8,715 nt of DNA from RBG-16-42-24 sp964396785 (GCA_964396785.1 CAYNFU010000028.1:1-8715); one strand, 5' to 3'. Counted from the first letter of the stretch, positions 1 to 5,935 are shown. Notes: generated by a model not told the origin, from the sequence alone. Translations and numbers: made by a program.

Positions 1-41
1 TCATCCAACCTTACTTTTTTCTTTTTAGCTTCATCTGCCAT
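1..41 (-). CDS. 5' end of an unidentified protein gene (truncated by window)
   Basis: An ATG at 41-39 on the minus strand opens a frame that stays open to the window edge. It encodes 13 complete residues, MADEAKKKKVRLD, a Lys-rich N terminus. A -10-like TATAAC lies at 67-72, and the gene follows the glycosyltransferase gene on the same strand after 71 nt, so it may be co-transcribed or have its own promoter. Only a purine-rich TAAAAG precedes the start codon. Too little is present to name a family. The KVRLD end is loosely reminiscent of the start of an S4-type RNA-binding domain, but that is a guess. Confidence 0.55.
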   Translation of the reverse strand, partial: MADEAKKKKVRLD

Positions 42-112
42 CTTTTAAATCACTTAAGTCGTATTTGTTATAGTCCCAAGGCTAGGGGCTAACCTAAGTT
101 AATCAGACAATA

Positions 113-994
113 TCAAAGGGCTTCAGGGGTGTCAATAGTTATTTTGTACAAAAATACCCTTAATGGGAATATCGGCCAAGCATTTAGAATCCTTCTTGCT
201 CTCCTTGGCTCAGTAATTAACCGCCATGCCCATTCTAAACCAAATCCTTCCATCCATTTGGGCGGTAGAGGCGCGTGTCCAGCAAAATATCTAAAGGTTC
301 CCCCCACTACCATAGCTCCCCCAATGTTTAGCCTGTCGATCCATCTGGCAATCCATTTTTCCTGCTTTGGCGACTCCATTGCCACAAACAAAAGATCGGG
401 ACGAAACTCATTAATTGCCTTAACGACTTCCTTCTCTTCCCTAAGACCTTCAGCTGAAATCGGCTTGCCTTCTCTATCGAAAATCGGACCCTCGCGCCAA
501 GCGAAACTAACCCTTTTATAACTTCTTTGCAGTTTTCTGGCAGTTACTTCTCCCTCTCCGTGTTCGCCTCCCATTAAAAAAACCCTCCAACCCTTCTTAT
601 TGGCTAGCCTTATCAAGTCCAGAAACATCTCCCTACCCTTTATGGGTCTAACTTCCCTAAAGAGCCACTCTTTATCTAAAAAAGTGGCAAGGCCCACCCA
701 AAGTCCTTGGAAAAAGCAAAAAGGAATCCTTAAAAGACTATTTTTGGGGGCGGCTAGGGTTAAAAATCTGGAGGCTTGGGAAAGTCCCACTCCGTCAGCA
801 ATTGACAAAGAGGCACTATTAATTATTTTGGCGAGCTTTTTATCTTTTTGAGAGGCTAAAACTATCTCCGGGTTTGGAGTCACAATGAAAAATTTGCTCT
901 TATTTGTGAGCCTGGACCTTACAAACGCTAGCACTTTACCTCTTGAAGTGCTACTTATACTAATTCCAAGGATTTCCCCGTATTTTCGGTCCAT
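113..994 (-). CDS. WecG/TagA/CpsF family (GT26) glycosyltransferase
   Basis: This 293-residue protein is a GT26-type glycosyltransferase, a family that transfers a sugar from a UDP-sugar to a lipid-linked intermediate at the inner face of the membrane during surface polymer synthesis. Family motifs occur in order: TPNPE at about 39-43, ADGVG at 66-70 (Asp67 matches the family's conserved Asp), GGEHGEG near 142, SPKQEKW at 208-214, GGTFRYFAG at 231-239, and PPKWMEGFGLEW at 244-255 followed by a TEPRR tail. Typical members have about 240-250 residues. The extra length is mainly an insertion at about 77-118 with a hydrophobic stretch (about 87-106), which may help it sit on the membrane. The ATG at 994 fits the family N terminus, and a modest AGGT lies 7 nt upstream. 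The acceptor and exact sugar cannot be told from sequence. The family call is firm; a specific gene name is not. Confidence 0.93.
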   Translation of the reverse strand: MDRKYGEILGISISSTSRGKVLAFVRSRLTNKSKFFIVTPNPEIVLASQKDKKLAKIINSASLSIADGVGLSQASRFLTLAAPKNSLLRIPFCFFQGLWVGLATFLDKEWLFREVRPIKGREMFLDLIRLANKKGWRVFLMGGEHGEGEVTARKLQRSYKRVSFAWREGPIFDREGKPISAEGLREEKEVVKAINEFRPDLLFVAMESPKQEKWIARWIDRLNIGGAMVVGGTFRYFAGHAPLPPKWMEGFGLEWAWRLITEPRRARRILNAWPIFPLRVFLYKITIDTPEAL

Positions 995-1029
995 TTGGTG
1001 TACCTATTTATTTCCTAAACTTGCTTTTT

Positions 1030-1038
1030 ATTATATCA
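1030..1038 (-). promoter_or_regulatory. Extended -10 promoter for the glycosyltransferase gene
   Basis: The minus strand reads TGATATAAT, a perfect extended -10 (TGn plus TATAAT). No convincing -35 is seen, which is acceptable for an extended -10. The predicted start is near 1023, giving a leader of about 29 nt before the ATG at 994. Unlike four other genes here, this one is therefore not predicted to be leaderless. Further TATAAT matches on the same strand (1083-1088, 1088-1093, 1196-1201) may be chance in AT-rich DNA. Confidence 0.5.
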
Positions 1039-1213
1039 AACCTGTCTTTTTTATCATCGAACCCATTTAGCCTCGGGCCATCATTATATTATATCTAATC
1101 ATATACTACTATTTGCTACCCTATATCTATTTGCGTTAATTTTTGGCTAACTTAGCGTCTTTTACTTCCGATTAGTTTTAAATTCTCTTTCCGTGATTAT
1201 ACTAGAGGGTAGT

Positions 1214-1315
1214 TTAGCTCTTATAAACATACCCATTTTTACCTGCTTTTGTACACATTTTTTCTTCGATATTCAGATAGAGACCATCTTTTGTTATCCT
1301 CAAACTATCCACCAT
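1214..1315 (-). CDS. Possible small ORF (33 aa) or remnant of a small membrane protein gene
   Basis: The minus strand encodes a 33-residue peptide from ATG 1315 to TAA 1214, with a mixed, protein-like composition (Asp, Arg, Lys, Glu and Tyr spread evenly; segments such as DSLRITKDGLYLN and KAGKNGYVYK). A second open stretch one frame away (minus strand, 1392 to 1300) encodes a hydrophobic, membrane-like segment containing ITYSIVITAISSLWWIV and overlaps it. Joined by a -1 shift near 1305-1320, the two would give a protein of about 60 residues with an N-terminal membrane anchor. It may be a real microprotein, a gene broken by a frameshift, or chance. No ribosome binding site is visible. Confidence 0.25.
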   Translation of the reverse strand: MVDSLRITKDGLYLNIEEKMCTKAGKNGYVYKS

Positions 1316-1417
1316 AAAGACGAAATTGCCGTAATTACTATACTATATGTTATCAAGGTTTTTAATGCTACCCTTATTTCATGATTTGCTGCTCACTTGA
1401 CGACATTATTTCCGTAA

Positions 1418-1444
1418 TTTTCTTTATAATCCTTGTAAAGAAAA
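1418..1444 (-). terminator. Weak AT-rich hairpin downstream of mreB
   Basis: A perfect 9-bp stem (TTTTCTTTA at 1418-1426, TAAAGAAAA at 1436-1444) with a 9-nt loop lies about 25 nt past the mreB stop on the minus strand. It could act as a transcript end or 3' stabiliser, but the stem has a single G:C pair and no U-tract follows, so it is a poor intrinsic terminator. Confidence 0.2.
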
Positions 1445-1468
1445 ACCTCTAGTATTTATTAAAGGGCC

Positions 1469-2476
1469 TTATCTCTTAGTCGTCACACTTCTTTTCCAGA
1501 GTTCAATGTTCTCAAGCACCAAGCCAGTCCCTCTAACCACACAGAGCAGTGGATCCTCGGCTACGTGTGCTGGTACACCAGTTTCCCCTGTCATAAGTTT
1601 ATCAAAATTTCTCAAAAGAGACGTACCCCCGCTCATTACTATGCCTTTATCTATTATATCCGCTGCAAGCTCCGGAGGAGTATCTTCAAGTACTGCTTTC
1701 ACTGCACCCACAATCTGCATGAGGGGGCCTCTTATGGCCTCTGTAATCTCGCCGGAGGTAATTACAAGGCTTCTGGGGAGACCAAAGACCAGATCTCGAC
1801 CTGAAATCTCGAGTTTTTCCTCTTTAGGAAGGATCGTTGCGGAACCTATTTTAATTTTAATATCCTCGGCGGTTTGATCTCCGACAATTAGGTTGTGCTT
1901 CTTCTTGAGGAAATCCTGAATTGCTTCGTCAATCTTGTTACCCGCGATTCTTACGCTTTTATGAACTACTACCCCGCCAAGGGAAATAACTGCAGCCTCA
2001 GTCGCCCCTCCGCCGGAATCAATAATCATGTGCCCCGAAGGTGCTGAAACAGGAATTCCTGCGCCAATTGCTGCAGCCAAAGGCTCGTCAATTAAATAAG
2101 CATGAGAAGCTCCTGCTGCAAGGGTAGCGTCAAGCGCAGCCCTTCTTTCCACCTGGGTACAACCAGCAGGCACACATACCATGACCTCTGGCCTAAAAAA
2201 CTGAAAGCGACCTGTGACTTTACTGATAAAATAGCGAAGCATAGCCTCGGTCACCTGATAATCTGCAATTACTCCTTCTCTCATGGGTCGGCTGGCAATT
2301 AGGCTCTCGGGGGTTCTACCTAGCATTCTTTTGGCGTCTTCTCCAACAGCCACAACCTTGTTGTCCTCCGAGGATATCGCAACAACCGTAGGTTCATTTG
2401 CAACCAAACCCTCCCCTGCCACCCAAACGAGCGTGTTGGCCGTTCCTAAATCGATTGCAATGTTTTTACGAAGCAT
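1469..2476 (-). CDS. mreB: Rod shape-determining protein MreB (actin homologue)
   Basis: This 335-residue protein has the length of bacterial MreB (E. coli MreB is 347). MreB polymerises with ATP under the inner membrane and guides the cell-wall elongation machinery. Actin-fold nucleotide motifs are present in order: phosphate-1 IAIDLGTANT at 6-15, the catalytic Glu in the DEP motif (Glu131), phosphate-2 DSGGGATE at 153-160, and the adenosine motif MSGGTSLLRNFD at 281-292. Phosphate-2 differs slightly from the usual DIGGGTTE (Ile to Ser, Thr to Ala). A hydrophobic patch FQFF near 91-94 sits where the membrane-contact loop lies in other MreBs. No mreC, mreD or rodA lies beside it. It is divergent from a PEGA protein gene and has a predicted leader of about 50 nt without a clear Shine-Dalgarno sequence. 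Confidence 0.97.
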   Translation of the reverse strand: MLRKNIAIDLGTANTLVWVAGEGLVANEPTVVAISSEDNKVVAVGEDAKRMLGRTPESLIASRPMREGVIADYQVTEAMLRYFISKVTGRFQFFRPEVMVCVPAGCTQVERRAALDATLAAGASHAYLIDEPLAAAIGAGIPVSAPSGHMIIDSGGGATEAAVISLGGVVVHKSVRIAGNKIDEAIQDFLKKKHNLIVGDQTAEDIKIKIGSATILPKEEKLEISGRDLVFGLPRSLVITSGEITEAIRGPLMQIVGAVKAVLEDTPPELAADIIDKGIVMSGGTSLLRNFDKLMTGETGVPAHVAEDPLLCVVRGTGLVLENIELWKRSVTTKR

Positions 2477-2506
2477 AAAAATGAACCATTTTGATGTTGT
2501 ATGAGA

Positions 2507-2572
2507 GTTTTGCCCTTTAACGCTATCGACGCATTATATGGAGATTTTTGACGGGCAACAAGTGGGCAAAAC
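2507..2572. repeat. 9-bp inverted repeat bracketing the divergent mreB/PEGA promoters
   Basis: GTTTTGCCC at 2507-2515 is exactly inverted as GGGCAAAAC at 2564-2572, about 57 bp between centres. One arm lies in the mreB leader. The other lies just upstream of the mreB -35 and overlaps the proposed -35 of the PEGA gene (2563-2568). This geometry would suit a regulator acting on both genes, but no regulator is known here. Confidence 0.35.
2533..2561 (-). promoter_or_regulatory. mreB promoter
   Basis: On the minus strand, TTGTTG (2556-2561) and a perfect TATAAT (2533-2538) are separated by exactly 17 bp. The start site should lie near 2526, about 50 nt before the mreB ATG. The promoter sits inside the 9-bp inverted repeat at 2507-2515 and 2564-2572. 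Confidence 0.55.
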
Positions 2573-2592
2573 AGCTTCATTTGATGTATACT
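2563..2592 (+). promoter_or_regulatory. Promoter of the PEGA gene, predicted leaderless
   Basis: TGGGCA (2563-2568, four of six matches to TTGACA) lies 18 bp before the -10-like TATACT (2587-2592). The hexamer is followed by 6 nt and then GTG at 2599, so the predicted transcription start is the G of the start codon. This spacing is what selects the GTG start over the upstream ATG at 2584 and TTG at 2548, both of which would lie upstream of the transcription start. Confidence 0.5.
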
Positions 2593-2598
2593 AGGGCC

Positions 2599-3804
2599 GT
2601 GACTAAAACCAGGGTCGCGGTATTTATCCTTACCTTACTCGTTGTAGGAGCTTTTGGTTTATTTGCCTCCCTCTACGCGCGGGGTTACAGATTTGATACA
2701 AAAAATTTCAAATTTAGCCCCAATGGACTTCTGGTTGCAGAAACTGACCCGTCGGGCGCACAGATTTTTATTAATGGCGAACTTAAAAATGCAACCGATA
2801 CTACAATATCGCTCTCACCAGGAACATATGACGTTGAATTTAAGAAGGAGGGATATATTTCCTGGAGCAAAAGACTTGAAATACAAAAAGAAATTGTTAC
2901 CGAGGCTATCGCTCACCTTTTTAAGTCAATCCCCTCTTTGACTCCAGTCAGTTTTGCAGGTTCAATTACCCCCGTCGCTTCGGCCGATTTCGGCAGAATT
3001 GCCTACGCGGTCCCAGTTGCAAATGGAAACGGGAACGGAGGCCTTTGGGTAATAGATACCGTAAATCTCCCCTTGGGATTTGCCAGAGAACCCAGACAGG
3101 TCACCGATGGAGATCTAACCAATGCCACTTGGATTTTCTCCCCCGACGGAAGGCAAATAATGTTAACTACCCAAACCGGAGTTTTTGTGCTTGACGCTGG
3201 AACCTTCACTCCACAAAGGGAGAGAGTAAATATTGCCTCGCAAAAGGAAGATCTGCTGGCCGAATGGGAGGAGAAAAATGACCTGAAACTAGCAGCACAG
3301 CTTAAAAGTGTTCACCCTGAAATTGCAGATATATTAATAAGAAAGGCAAAACTTTTGACTTTTTCCCCTGATGAAACCAAGATCCTTTATCAGGCAAATT
3401 CAGATGCAACGATCCCCTCAGGAGTCGTAAAAGAGCTTCCGGGAGCTTCCACCCAAAGGCAAGAGCGAGATATTAAAGAAGGCCGAGTGTACGTTTACGA
3501 CATTAAAGAAGACAGAAATTTTTTGATTTCGGAGGAAGAAACCCAAATTGGAAGCTGGAATCTGGAAACTGGAACTTCCGTTTCTAGGCTTGCCTGGTTC
3601 TCCACCTCGAGCCACTTGGTACTTGCTGAAGAAGGGAAAGTGACCATCATGGACTATGACGGAACAAACCACCAAGTGGTCTATTCAGGAGCCTACATTG
3701 TCCCTTATGCCTTCCCAATCCTATCAAGCGATAGAATCCTCATTCTGACTAATTTAGGAGCAATAGATACTCTTCCTAATCTCTACGCGGTAACCATAAA
3801 ATAA
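2599..3804 (+). CDS. Membrane-anchored PEGA-domain protein with beta-propeller-like C-terminal region
   Basis: From GTG 2599 the product has 401 residues. The N terminus is short and basic (MTKTR), followed by one hydrophobic helix at about 6-25, so the protein is probably anchored in the membrane with the rest outside. Residues about 43-108 form a PEGA domain: ETDPSGAQIFINGE, then LSPGTYDVEFKKEGY. The remainder resembles TolB/WD40-like propeller repeats, with strands marked by FSPDGRQI and FSPDETKI and a late LYAVTIK. A polar NGNGNGG linker occurs near 155-161. PEGA domains are usually extracellular or envelope-associated; the exact role is unknown. The gene is divergent from mreB, which suggests but does not prove an envelope role. 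Longer starts at ATG 2584 or TTG 2548 are possible, but GTG 2599 gives a cleaner anchor and fits the promoter. Confidence 0.88.
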   Translation: MTKTRVAVFILTLLVVGAFGLFASLYARGYRFDTKNFKFSPNGLLVAETDPSGAQIFINGELKNATDTTISLSPGTYDVEFKKEGYISWSKRLEIQKEIVTEAIAHLFKSIPSLTPVSFAGSITPVASADFGRIAYAVPVANGNGNGGLWVIDTVNLPLGFAREPRQVTDGDLTNATWIFSPDGRQIMLTTQTGVFVLDAGTFTPQRERVNIASQKEDLLAEWEEKNDLKLAAQLKSVHPEIADILIRKAKLLTFSPDETKILYQANSDATIPSGVVKELPGASTQRQERDIKEGRVYVYDIKEDRNFLISEEETQIGSWNLETGTSVSRLAWFSTSSHLVLAEEGKVTIMDYDGTNHQVVYSGAYIVPYAFPILSSDRILILTNLGAIDTLPNLYAVTIK

Positions 3805-3812
3805 CTTCTTTG

Positions 3813-3821
3813 TGGTAAAAT
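3813..3821 (+). promoter_or_regulatory. Extended -10 promoter for the tRNA pair
   Basis: TGGTAAAAT is an extended -10 (TGn plus TAAAAT), starting 8 nt after the PEGA stop codon. A start near 3828 would give a 5' leader of about 5 nt before the mature tRNA-Arg at 3833. No convincing -35 is seen. Confidence 0.5.
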
Positions 3822-3832
3822 AGCGCTTGAAA

Positions 3833-3904
3833 GCCCTTGTAGCTCAACGGATAGAGCAGACCCGTCCTAAGGGTAAGATGGCAGTTCAATTCCGCCCAGG
3901 GGCA
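3833..3904 (+). tRNA. tRNA-Arg (anticodon CCT)
   Basis: The cloverleaf folds with a 7-bp acceptor stem (GCCCTTG with CAGGGGC, one T:G pair), a 4-bp D stem GCTC/GAGC, an anticodon loop GTCCTAA with CCT at 3866-3868, and a T loop TTCAATT. A20 in the D loop, C35 and U36 match arginine identity elements, and the discriminator is A. Two positions are mispaired: G27 with A43 in the anticodon stem, and A52 with C62 in the T stem. CCA is not encoded, so it must be added after transcription. It decodes AGG. Confidence 0.9.
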
Positions 3905-3908
3905 CAAA

Positions 3909-3980
3909 CGGGGTGTAGTGGATCGGTACCACGCCACGTTCGGGACGTGGAGATACTGGGTTCAATTCCCAGCACCCCGA
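3909..3980 (+). tRNA. tRNA-Pro (anticodon CGG)
   Basis: All four stems pair perfectly: acceptor CGGGGTG/CACCCCG, D stem GTGG/CCAC, anticodon stem CCACG/CGTGG and T stem CTGGG/CCCAG. The anticodon CGG is at 3941-3943 in loop TTCGGGA. The C1:G72 pair, A73, G35 and G36 are proline identity features. It starts only 4 nt after tRNA-Arg, so both are likely cut from one transcript. CCA is not encoded. It decodes CCG. It ends 5 nt before the convergent ndk stop, leaving no room for a separate terminator. Confidence 0.96.
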
Positions 3981-3985
3981 CCTAT

Positions 3986-4567
3986 TTAGTAGGAGTAAAT
4001 TTCGTTTCTTTTAAACCAGAGCTTCTTCTCAAACTCTGCTTCTTCCCTATTTCCAGAAGAGTGAATTATTGTTCTGACCGGACGCTTTTCCAGAGTAGCC
4101 AAAACAGGAGTATCGGCTGAGAAATCTCCCCTAATAGTTCCCGGTATGGCTTCGGTTGTATTTGTTGCACCAGTCATTTTACGCACGATTTCAATTGCAT
4201 TTATTCCTTCTAAAAGTAATGCCACAACCGGCCCGTCTGTTAAGGCGTCCATATTCCACATCCGCACCATTTGACCTATTTTATAAGCGTCGGAAGTTCC
4301 CAAAGACTCTCCAGGATCAAAACCGAATTTTTCGTAGTCGGCAAGCGCTCTTTTCCCTACGCTCGTTAGATATTCTTTCTCGTCCTTGTAGTGCTTTGCT
4401 ACCCTATCCCTATCTACCCAAATTAGCTTCATTGCCACAATTTTCAGCCCAACTTTTTCGAATCTGCCCAGGATTTCTCCGACCAAAGCACGTCTAACCC
4501 CATCAGGTTTTACTAAAACTACGGTGGTTTCTTTAAAAATATCTGGGCGTGCCTTAATTTTTTTCAT
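3986..4567 (-). CDS. ndk: Nucleoside diphosphate kinase, long form
   Basis: Ndk passes the gamma phosphate between nucleoside triphosphates and diphosphates through a phosphohistidine, balancing the NTP and dNTP pools. Core motifs are VKPDGVRR at 19-26, a DGPVVALLLEG strand at 111-121, GATNTTEAIPGTIRGDF at 133-149, and the active-site IIHSS with catalytic His169. At 193 residues it is longer than the usual 140-155. About 30 extra residues lie between Tyr60 and the DGPVV strand, and about 9-10 between GDF and the histidine. The usual NxxHGSD active-site segment reads TIIHSSG here: the conserved Asn is Thr166 and the Asp is Gly172. The gene follows the M16 protease gene by 7 nt and has no visible Shine-Dalgarno sequence, so it is probably expressed from the protease promoter. 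Confidence 0.94.
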   Translation of the reverse strand: MKKIKARPDIFKETTVVLVKPDGVRRALVGEILGRFEKVGLKIVAMKLIWVDRDRVAKHYKDEKEYLTSVGKRALADYEKFGFDPGESLGTSDAYKIGQMVRMWNMDALTDGPVVALLLEGINAIEIVRKMTGATNTTEAIPGTIRGDFSADTPVLATLEKRPVRTIIHSSGNREEAEFEKKLWFKRNEIYSY

Positions 4568-4574
4568 AATGTTA

Positions 4575-5849
4575 TTAAATTAGTTTTCTAAAGCGTTCGT
4601 CATCATCATAAGGCCCTATTATGGCTAAATTGAGCTTTTGAGGCACAAATAGCTTTTTAGCCTCCCCAACGACTTCATCGGCTGTAACTCTATCTACTTT
4701 AGCAAATACTTCCTCTGGAGTTAAAACCTCTTTAAGAAAAATGGCCTGCTCGCCAAAAAAACCACTGACGTCTTTTGTATCCTCAAGAGCGAGAGCCAGA
4801 TGTCCTTTCAAATATTCCTTTGCTATTAAAAGTTCTTTTTTGGTGATTGGAAACTTTTTGCTTGCCAGTCCATATAGCTGCTCTAAAATTACCGATATTG
4901 CCTCGTCTACTCTTGCAACGTCTACTCCAGCATAGTTACCAATATAGCCTACTTCTTGGTATCTATCAGGCCAGGTTTTTACAGCGTAAGCAAGGCCCCT
5001 TCTTTCCCTGACCTCAATAAAGAGTCTTGAGCTCATTCCCCCACCTAGAATGGTGGTAAGCATCATTTCGGCGAATTTTCCGGGGTAGCTACGCCCATTT
5101 CCTAAAAATCCCAGAATAAAGTGAGCTTGTTCAATCTTTTTTGTGCGAAGCTTAACCCTGGGCTTATCTTGACTCACTTTGAATGGCTCAATATCCAAAA
5201 CCTTTGAATTTTGACCGTTAAGCCCCCCGAAGTATCTTTTTGCCAAGGAAAGAATGTCTTTCGGGTTAATTGCCCCTGACACAGTAATCAACATATTTTT
5301 AGGATGATAATGAATCTTTCTATATCGAACGAAATCATTTCTTTTTATACTTCTTACTGTTTTCTCATTCCCGGCTATATCCCAACCGAGAGAGCTACCG
5401 GAGAATGTTAGCTGTTCAAAAACGTCGCTTATTTTAACCATTGGGGTATCTTCATACATCCTAATTTCTTCCACAATTACCCCTTTTTCCCTCTCTATCT
5501 CTTTTTTAGCAAGAATTGGGTTTAAGACCATATCGGCTAATACGTCAAAAGCAGTCTCAAGGTGGGTGGCTCTCGCCTTTATATAGAAATTAGTCCAATC
5601 CTTATTGGTATTCGCATTAAACTCTCCTCCTATTGCGTCCACAGCCTCAGATATCTCTTTGGCCGACGGCCTTTTTTTGCTTCCCTTAAAAATCATGTGC
5701 TCTAAGAAGTGGGAAATTCCATTAACTTTGGAATTCTCCATACGGGAGCCGGTCTTGACCCAAACCGTTACGGTTGCCGATTCAAGCTGGGGCATGGGAA
5801 CAGACAAAACTCTAAGCCCGTTGGGAAGAACTGAAAGACTATATTTCAT
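4575..5849 (-). CDS. M16 family zinc metallopeptidase (processing-peptidase-like, M16B type)
   Basis: This is a 424-residue, two-domain M16 peptidase. The inverted zinc motif HFLEH is at 47-51 (His47, catalytic Glu50, His51), and the third ligand is Glu127 in the VIVEEIR segment, 76 residues further on as in the family. The second domain carries the usual GGGMSSRLFIEVRERRGLAY block at 269-288. The length matches single-chain bacterial M16B enzymes such as B. subtilis MlpA/YmxG, which resemble mitochondrial processing peptidase beta and usually act as dimers on peptides or short unfolded chains. No signal peptide is visible, so it is probably cytoplasmic. The ATG at 5849 is preceded by a weak GGGAAG. 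It heads a two-gene unit with ndk; the functional link between them is unclear. Confidence 0.95.
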   Translation of the reverse strand: MKYSLSVLPNGLRVLSVPMPQLESATVTVWVKTGSRMENSKVNGISHFLEHMIFKGSKKRPSAKEISEAVDAIGGEFNANTNKDWTNFYIKARATHLETAFDVLADMVLNPILAKKEIEREKGVIVEEIRMYEDTPMVKISDVFEQLTFSGSSLGWDIAGNEKTVRSIKRNDFVRYRKIHYHPKNMLITVSGAINPKDILSLAKRYFGGLNGQNSKVLDIEPFKVSQDKPRVKLRTKKIEQAHFILGFLGNGRSYPGKFAEMMLTTILGGGMSSRLFIEVRERRGLAYAVKTWPDRYQEVGYIGNYAGVDVARVDEAISVILEQLYGLASKKFPITKKELLIAKEYLKGHLALALEDTKDVSGFFGEQAIFLKEVLTPEEVFAKVDRVTADEVVGEAKKLFVPQKLNLAIIGPYDDDERFRKLI

Positions 5850-5876
5850 TTATTGCTTCCCGCTATGTTACGACAA

Positions 5877-5907
5877 ATTAGAGCTAAATTAAAGGGAGTA
5901 TTGTCAA
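5877..5907 (-). promoter_or_regulatory. Promoter of the M16 protease-ndk unit
   Basis: On the minus strand a perfect TTGACA (5902-5907) is followed after 19 bp by TCTAAT (5877-5882). The spacing is long, so the -10 is uncertain. The -35 overlaps, on the opposite strand, the -35 of the divergent MgtE-like gene, so polymerase binding at one may exclude the other. Confidence 0.4.
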
Positions 5908-5929
5908 TTAATTCACTTCTCCCTATATT
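5901..5929 (+). promoter_or_regulatory. Promoter of the MgtE-like gene, predicted leaderless
   Basis: TTGTCA (5901-5906, five of six to consensus) and TATATT (5924-5929, five of six) are separated by the ideal 17 bp. The -10 is followed by 6 nt and then GTG at 5936, so the predicted first base of the transcript is the first base of the start codon. This is the best-formed two-element promoter in the window. Confidence 0.65.
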
Positions 5930-5935
5930 TAAGTT

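Larger units (their letters stand above)
1199..1455. repeat. 10-bp inverted repeat bracketing the gene-poor stretch
   Basis: ATACTAGAGG at 1199-1208 is exactly inverted as CCTCTAGTAT at 1446-1455. The enclosed segment contains the possible 33-residue ORF. There is no transposase and no clear target-site duplication. In AT-rich DNA a 10-bp match over this range could be chance. Confidence 0.25.
995..1468. other. 474-bp AT-rich stretch without a confident gene
   Basis: This is the longest gene-poor stretch in the window, between the mreB stop and the glycosyltransferase start. It holds the glycosyltransferase promoter, several TATAAT-like hexamers on the minus strand, a possible 33-residue minus-strand ORF (1214-1315), an 11-nt palindrome with a one-base centre (GCTAACTTAGC, 1146-1156), a 10-bp inverted repeat (1199-1208 with 1446-1455) and an AT-rich hairpin (1418-1444). 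No tRNA, tmRNA, RNase P or SRP signature was recognised. The plus-strand frames give hydrophobic, low-complexity peptides and look non-coding. Confidence 0.6.

Noticed and set aside
129..521. 130-residue plus-strand ORF inside the glycosyltransferase gene
   Set aside because: It lies wholly antisense to a gene with clear family motifs and has no recognisable features.
1193..1384. 63-residue plus-strand ORF in the gap before mreB
   Set aside because: It is hydrophobic with low-complexity composition and has no promoter or ribosome binding site. The opposite strand has the more protein-like frame.
1191..1420. Three CCGTRATT repeats (1191, 1329, 1412) as a possible repeat array
   Set aside because: The units are only about 8 bp, unevenly spaced (138 and 83 bp), and their flanks differ; not a CRISPR or iteron array.
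1397..1430. Plus-strand TTGACG and TATAAT as a promoter antisense to the mreB 3' end
   Set aside because: The spacer is 22 bp, too long for a sigma-70-type promoter, and no plus-strand gene follows.
1199..1455. MITE-like element bounded by the 10-bp inverted repeat
   Set aside because: There is no target-site duplication, no transposase match, and the arms are short enough to arise by chance; kept only as a low-confidence repeat.
3981..3985. Terminator between the tRNA pair and ndk
   Set aside because: Only 5 nt separate the genes and no hairpin or T-tract is present.
3827..4120. 97-residue plus-strand ORF across the tRNA genes
   Set aside because: It is a translation of two tRNA genes plus the antisense of ndk; the cloverleaf structures explain the sequence.
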